This document shows positions 62,847 to 64,000 of a stretch of 64,000 nt of DNA, in pieces. A program made the translations under genes and the position numbers. This DNA comes from Sphingomonas_L flavalba_A (GTDB taxonomy: Bacteria > Pseudomonadota > Alphaproteobacteria > Sphingomonadales > Sphingomonadaceae), in contig NZ_CP180208.1 of NCBI RefSeq assembly GCF_047553045.1, positions 2,480,001 through 2,544,000 on the forward strand. Reading direction: 5' to 3'. How positions within the stretch are numbered: the stretch's first letter is position 1; every line of letters begins with the position of its first letter. Under the pieces are notes generated by a model. It saw only the letters and a program-made list of their open reading frames with translations, did no database searches and was not told the DNA's origin.

Positions 62847-63757
62847 GCCAGCACCAGCCGGTCCACGACCAGCGCCCCGAACAGCAGGAACAGATAGGCG
62901 ATCGAGAATTTGAACAGCGCCCGCTCGGCCCGCATCGCCGCCGGGTCGACCACCCGCGACAGGCCGACGCGCACCGCCAGCAGCGTGAACGCCGCGCTCA
63001 GCACCACCGCCGTCACCCCGTACACCGCGCCGGTCAGCCCCAGCGCCCACGGCAGCACCGCGACCGCGCTCATCACCACGCTGTACAGCAGGATCTGGCG
63101 GCGGGTGACCTGCTCGCCGGCGACGACCGGCAACATCGGGAAACCGGCGGCGGCGTAGTCGGAACGGACGAACAGCGCCAGCGCCCAGAAATGCGGCGGC
63201 GTCCACAGAAAGATCAGGGCGAACAGCAGCACCGGCAACAGCGTCACGTCGCCGGTCACCGCCGCCCAGCCGAGCAGCGGCGGAAACGCACCGGCCGCCC
63301 CGCCGATGACGATGTTCTGGGACGTCCGCGGCTTCAGCCACATCGTATAGACGACGACGTAGAACAGGATCGACACCGCCAGGATCGCGGCGGCGAACCA
63401 GTTGGTCGCCAGGCCGAGCAACAGCACGGAGAAGAACGACAGGCCGATGCCGAAATGCAGCGCCGACTGGCGATCCATCCGCCCGGCGGGCAGCGGCCGG
63501 TCGCGGGTGCGCTTCATCCGCGCGTCGACGTCGGCCTCGTACCACTGGTTCAGCGCGCCGGCCGCGCCGGCGCCGACCGCGATGCACAATATCGCGGTAA
63601 ACGCGATCGCGAAGGGCAAATGCCCCGGCGCGGCGAGCAGCCCGCACAGCCCGGTAAAGACGACAAGCGTCATCACCCGCGGCTTGGTCAGCGCAAGGAA
63701 ATCGCGCCAATCGGCAACGGGCGACAGATCGGCCGTGTTCAACGCTGACGTGTTCAT
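62843..63757 (-). CDS. ctaB: protohaem IX farnesyltransferase (haem O synthase)
   Basis: UbiA-family prenyltransferase adding farnesyl to haem B to make haem O, precursor of haem A. 304 residues, about nine spans. Prenyl-diphosphate motif NQWYEADVDARMKRT (DxxxD) and a second aspartate-rich part near TPPHFWALALF. Chosen start MNTSALNT has AGGA upstream; an ATG eight codons further up (63781) is possible. Separated from ctaD by a short hairpin. Confidence 0.94.
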   Translation of the reverse strand: MNTSALNTADLSPVADWRDFLALTKPRVMTLVVFTGLCGLLAAPGHLPFAIAFTAILCIAVGAGAAGALNQWYEADVDARMKRTRDRPLPAGRMDRQSALHFGIGLSFFSVLLLGLATNWFAAAILAVSILFYVVVYTMWLKPRTSQNIVIGGAAGAFPPLLGWAAVTGDVTLLPVLLFALIFLWTPPHFWALALFVRSDYAAAGFPMLPVVAGEQVTRRQILLYSVVMSAVAVLPWALGLTGAVYGVTAVVLSAAFTLLAVRVGLSRVVDPAAMRAERALFKFSIAYLFLLFGALVVDRLVLA

Positions 63758-63769
63758 CTCAAATCCTGT

Positions 63770-63795
63770 GCCGCCCGACACATATGCCGGGCGGC
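63770..63795. repeat. short hairpin between ctaD and ctaB
   Basis: GCCGCCCG (63770-63777) pairs with CGGGCGGC (63788-63795), 8 base pairs, 10-base loop. No T-tract follows, so it looks like an mRNA-stabilising or processing stem within the oxidase operon rather than a terminator. The ctaB RBS is right after it on the minus strand. Confidence 0.55.
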
Positions 63796-63810
63796 GTTAC
63801 CTGTCTTGGC

Positions 63811-64000
63811 TCAGTCGATCCGCGGCAGGGTCGTGAACTGGTGGTACGGCGGCGGGCTGGGCAGCGTCCACTCCAGCGTGGTCGCGCCGTCACCCCACGG
63901 GTTGCCTTCCGCCTTGCGGCCGGCGGCCAGCGACCAGAACAGGTTGACGAAGAAGAAGATCATGCTGCCGGCCATGATCATGTAGCCGGTGCTCGCCATC
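63811..64000 (-). CDS. ctaD: cytochrome c oxidase subunit I, C-terminal end (partial)
   Basis: Only the last 63 codons of the gene are inside the window; it runs on to the right. MIMAGSMIFFFVNLFWSLAAGRKAEGNPWGDGATTLEWTLPSPPPYHQF (seen in parts: IMAGSMIFFFVNLF, NPWGDGATTLEW, PSPPPYHQF) is the very conserved final span and tail of aa3 subunit I. It leads the ctaD-ctaB-CoxF-like-ctaG-ctaE run. Confidence 0.93.
   Translation of the reverse strand, partial: MASTGYMIMAGSMIFFFVNLFWSLAAGRKAEGNPWGDGATTLEWTLPSPPPYHQFTTLPRID

Noticed and set aside
1..64000. tRNA, rRNA, CRISPR, prophage or insertion-sequence features
   Set aside because: No gap is long enough or has the expected arms, repeats or transposase frames; nothing convincing was seen by eye.

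Overview
The window looks like the chromosome of an aerobic, Gram-negative alphaproteobacterium of the order Sphingomonadales. The evidence is very high GC with dense overlapping ATGA gene junctions, three TonB-dependent receptors, two Ros/MucR regulators, a tsaB-rimI-mucR-fur-plsC-miaB-phoH-ybeY-corC block of sphingomonad type, a bc1 complex and an aa3-type cytochrome oxidase cluster. Genus cannot be fixed from this. I see no rRNA, tRNA, CRISPR array, prophage or insertion sequence; most of the window is core or near-core chromosome.

Left end (1-13.9 kb): the tail of a TonB-dependent receptor faces a minus-strand four-gene set: a TetR regulator, a PrnB/indoleamine-dioxygenase-like haem protein, an exported CocE-type hydrolase and an L-serine ammonia-lyase. 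A long dyad lies upstream of the TetR gene. Then come a CitE-like lyase, homoserine dehydrogenase, an IPNS-like oxygenase, a two-gene ABC exporter, and a minus-strand run dnaJ-like/yihY/fabI.

Middle left (14-30.4 kb): pdxH-CDF transporter-phzF are translationally coupled. A DEAD-box helicase, an LpxO-like hydroxylase, an exported M20 peptidase, a NifU-like Fe-S carrier and a RutE-like nitroreductase follow. The tRNA/RNA-maturation block (tsaB, rimI, mucR, fur, plsC, miaB, phoH, ybeY, corC) ends with a PQQ-type sugar dehydrogenase.

Centre (30.4-38.7 kb): this is the most coherent accessory system. An ECF sigma factor and an anti-sigma FecR are divergent from a 1124-residue TonB receptor that carries an STN signalling domain. 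Directly behind the receptor are an exported gamma-glutamyltransferase-fold enzyme and an exported AbgB-like M20 amidohydrolase. Together they look like a substrate-sensing outer-membrane uptake and periplasmic amide-cleavage locus. The transferase keeps its catalytic threonine but appears to have changed most residues that bind the gamma-glutamyl headgroup.

Right half (38.7-64 kb): a class C serine hydrolase is coupled to a cyclopropane synthase; a two-subunit 2-oxoacid:ferredoxin oxidoreductase, an HSL esterase with a MaoC dehydratase, and a membrane diguanylate cyclase follow. The petABC-apt operon supplies the bc1 complex. trmL-hemF-GNAT, folE, a third TonB receptor and a second MucR lacking the usual zinc cysteine come next. 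The window closes with thrC plus a methyltransferase and the oxidase assembly run ctaD-ctaB-small CoxF-like protein-ctaG-ctaE-DUF983-surf1.
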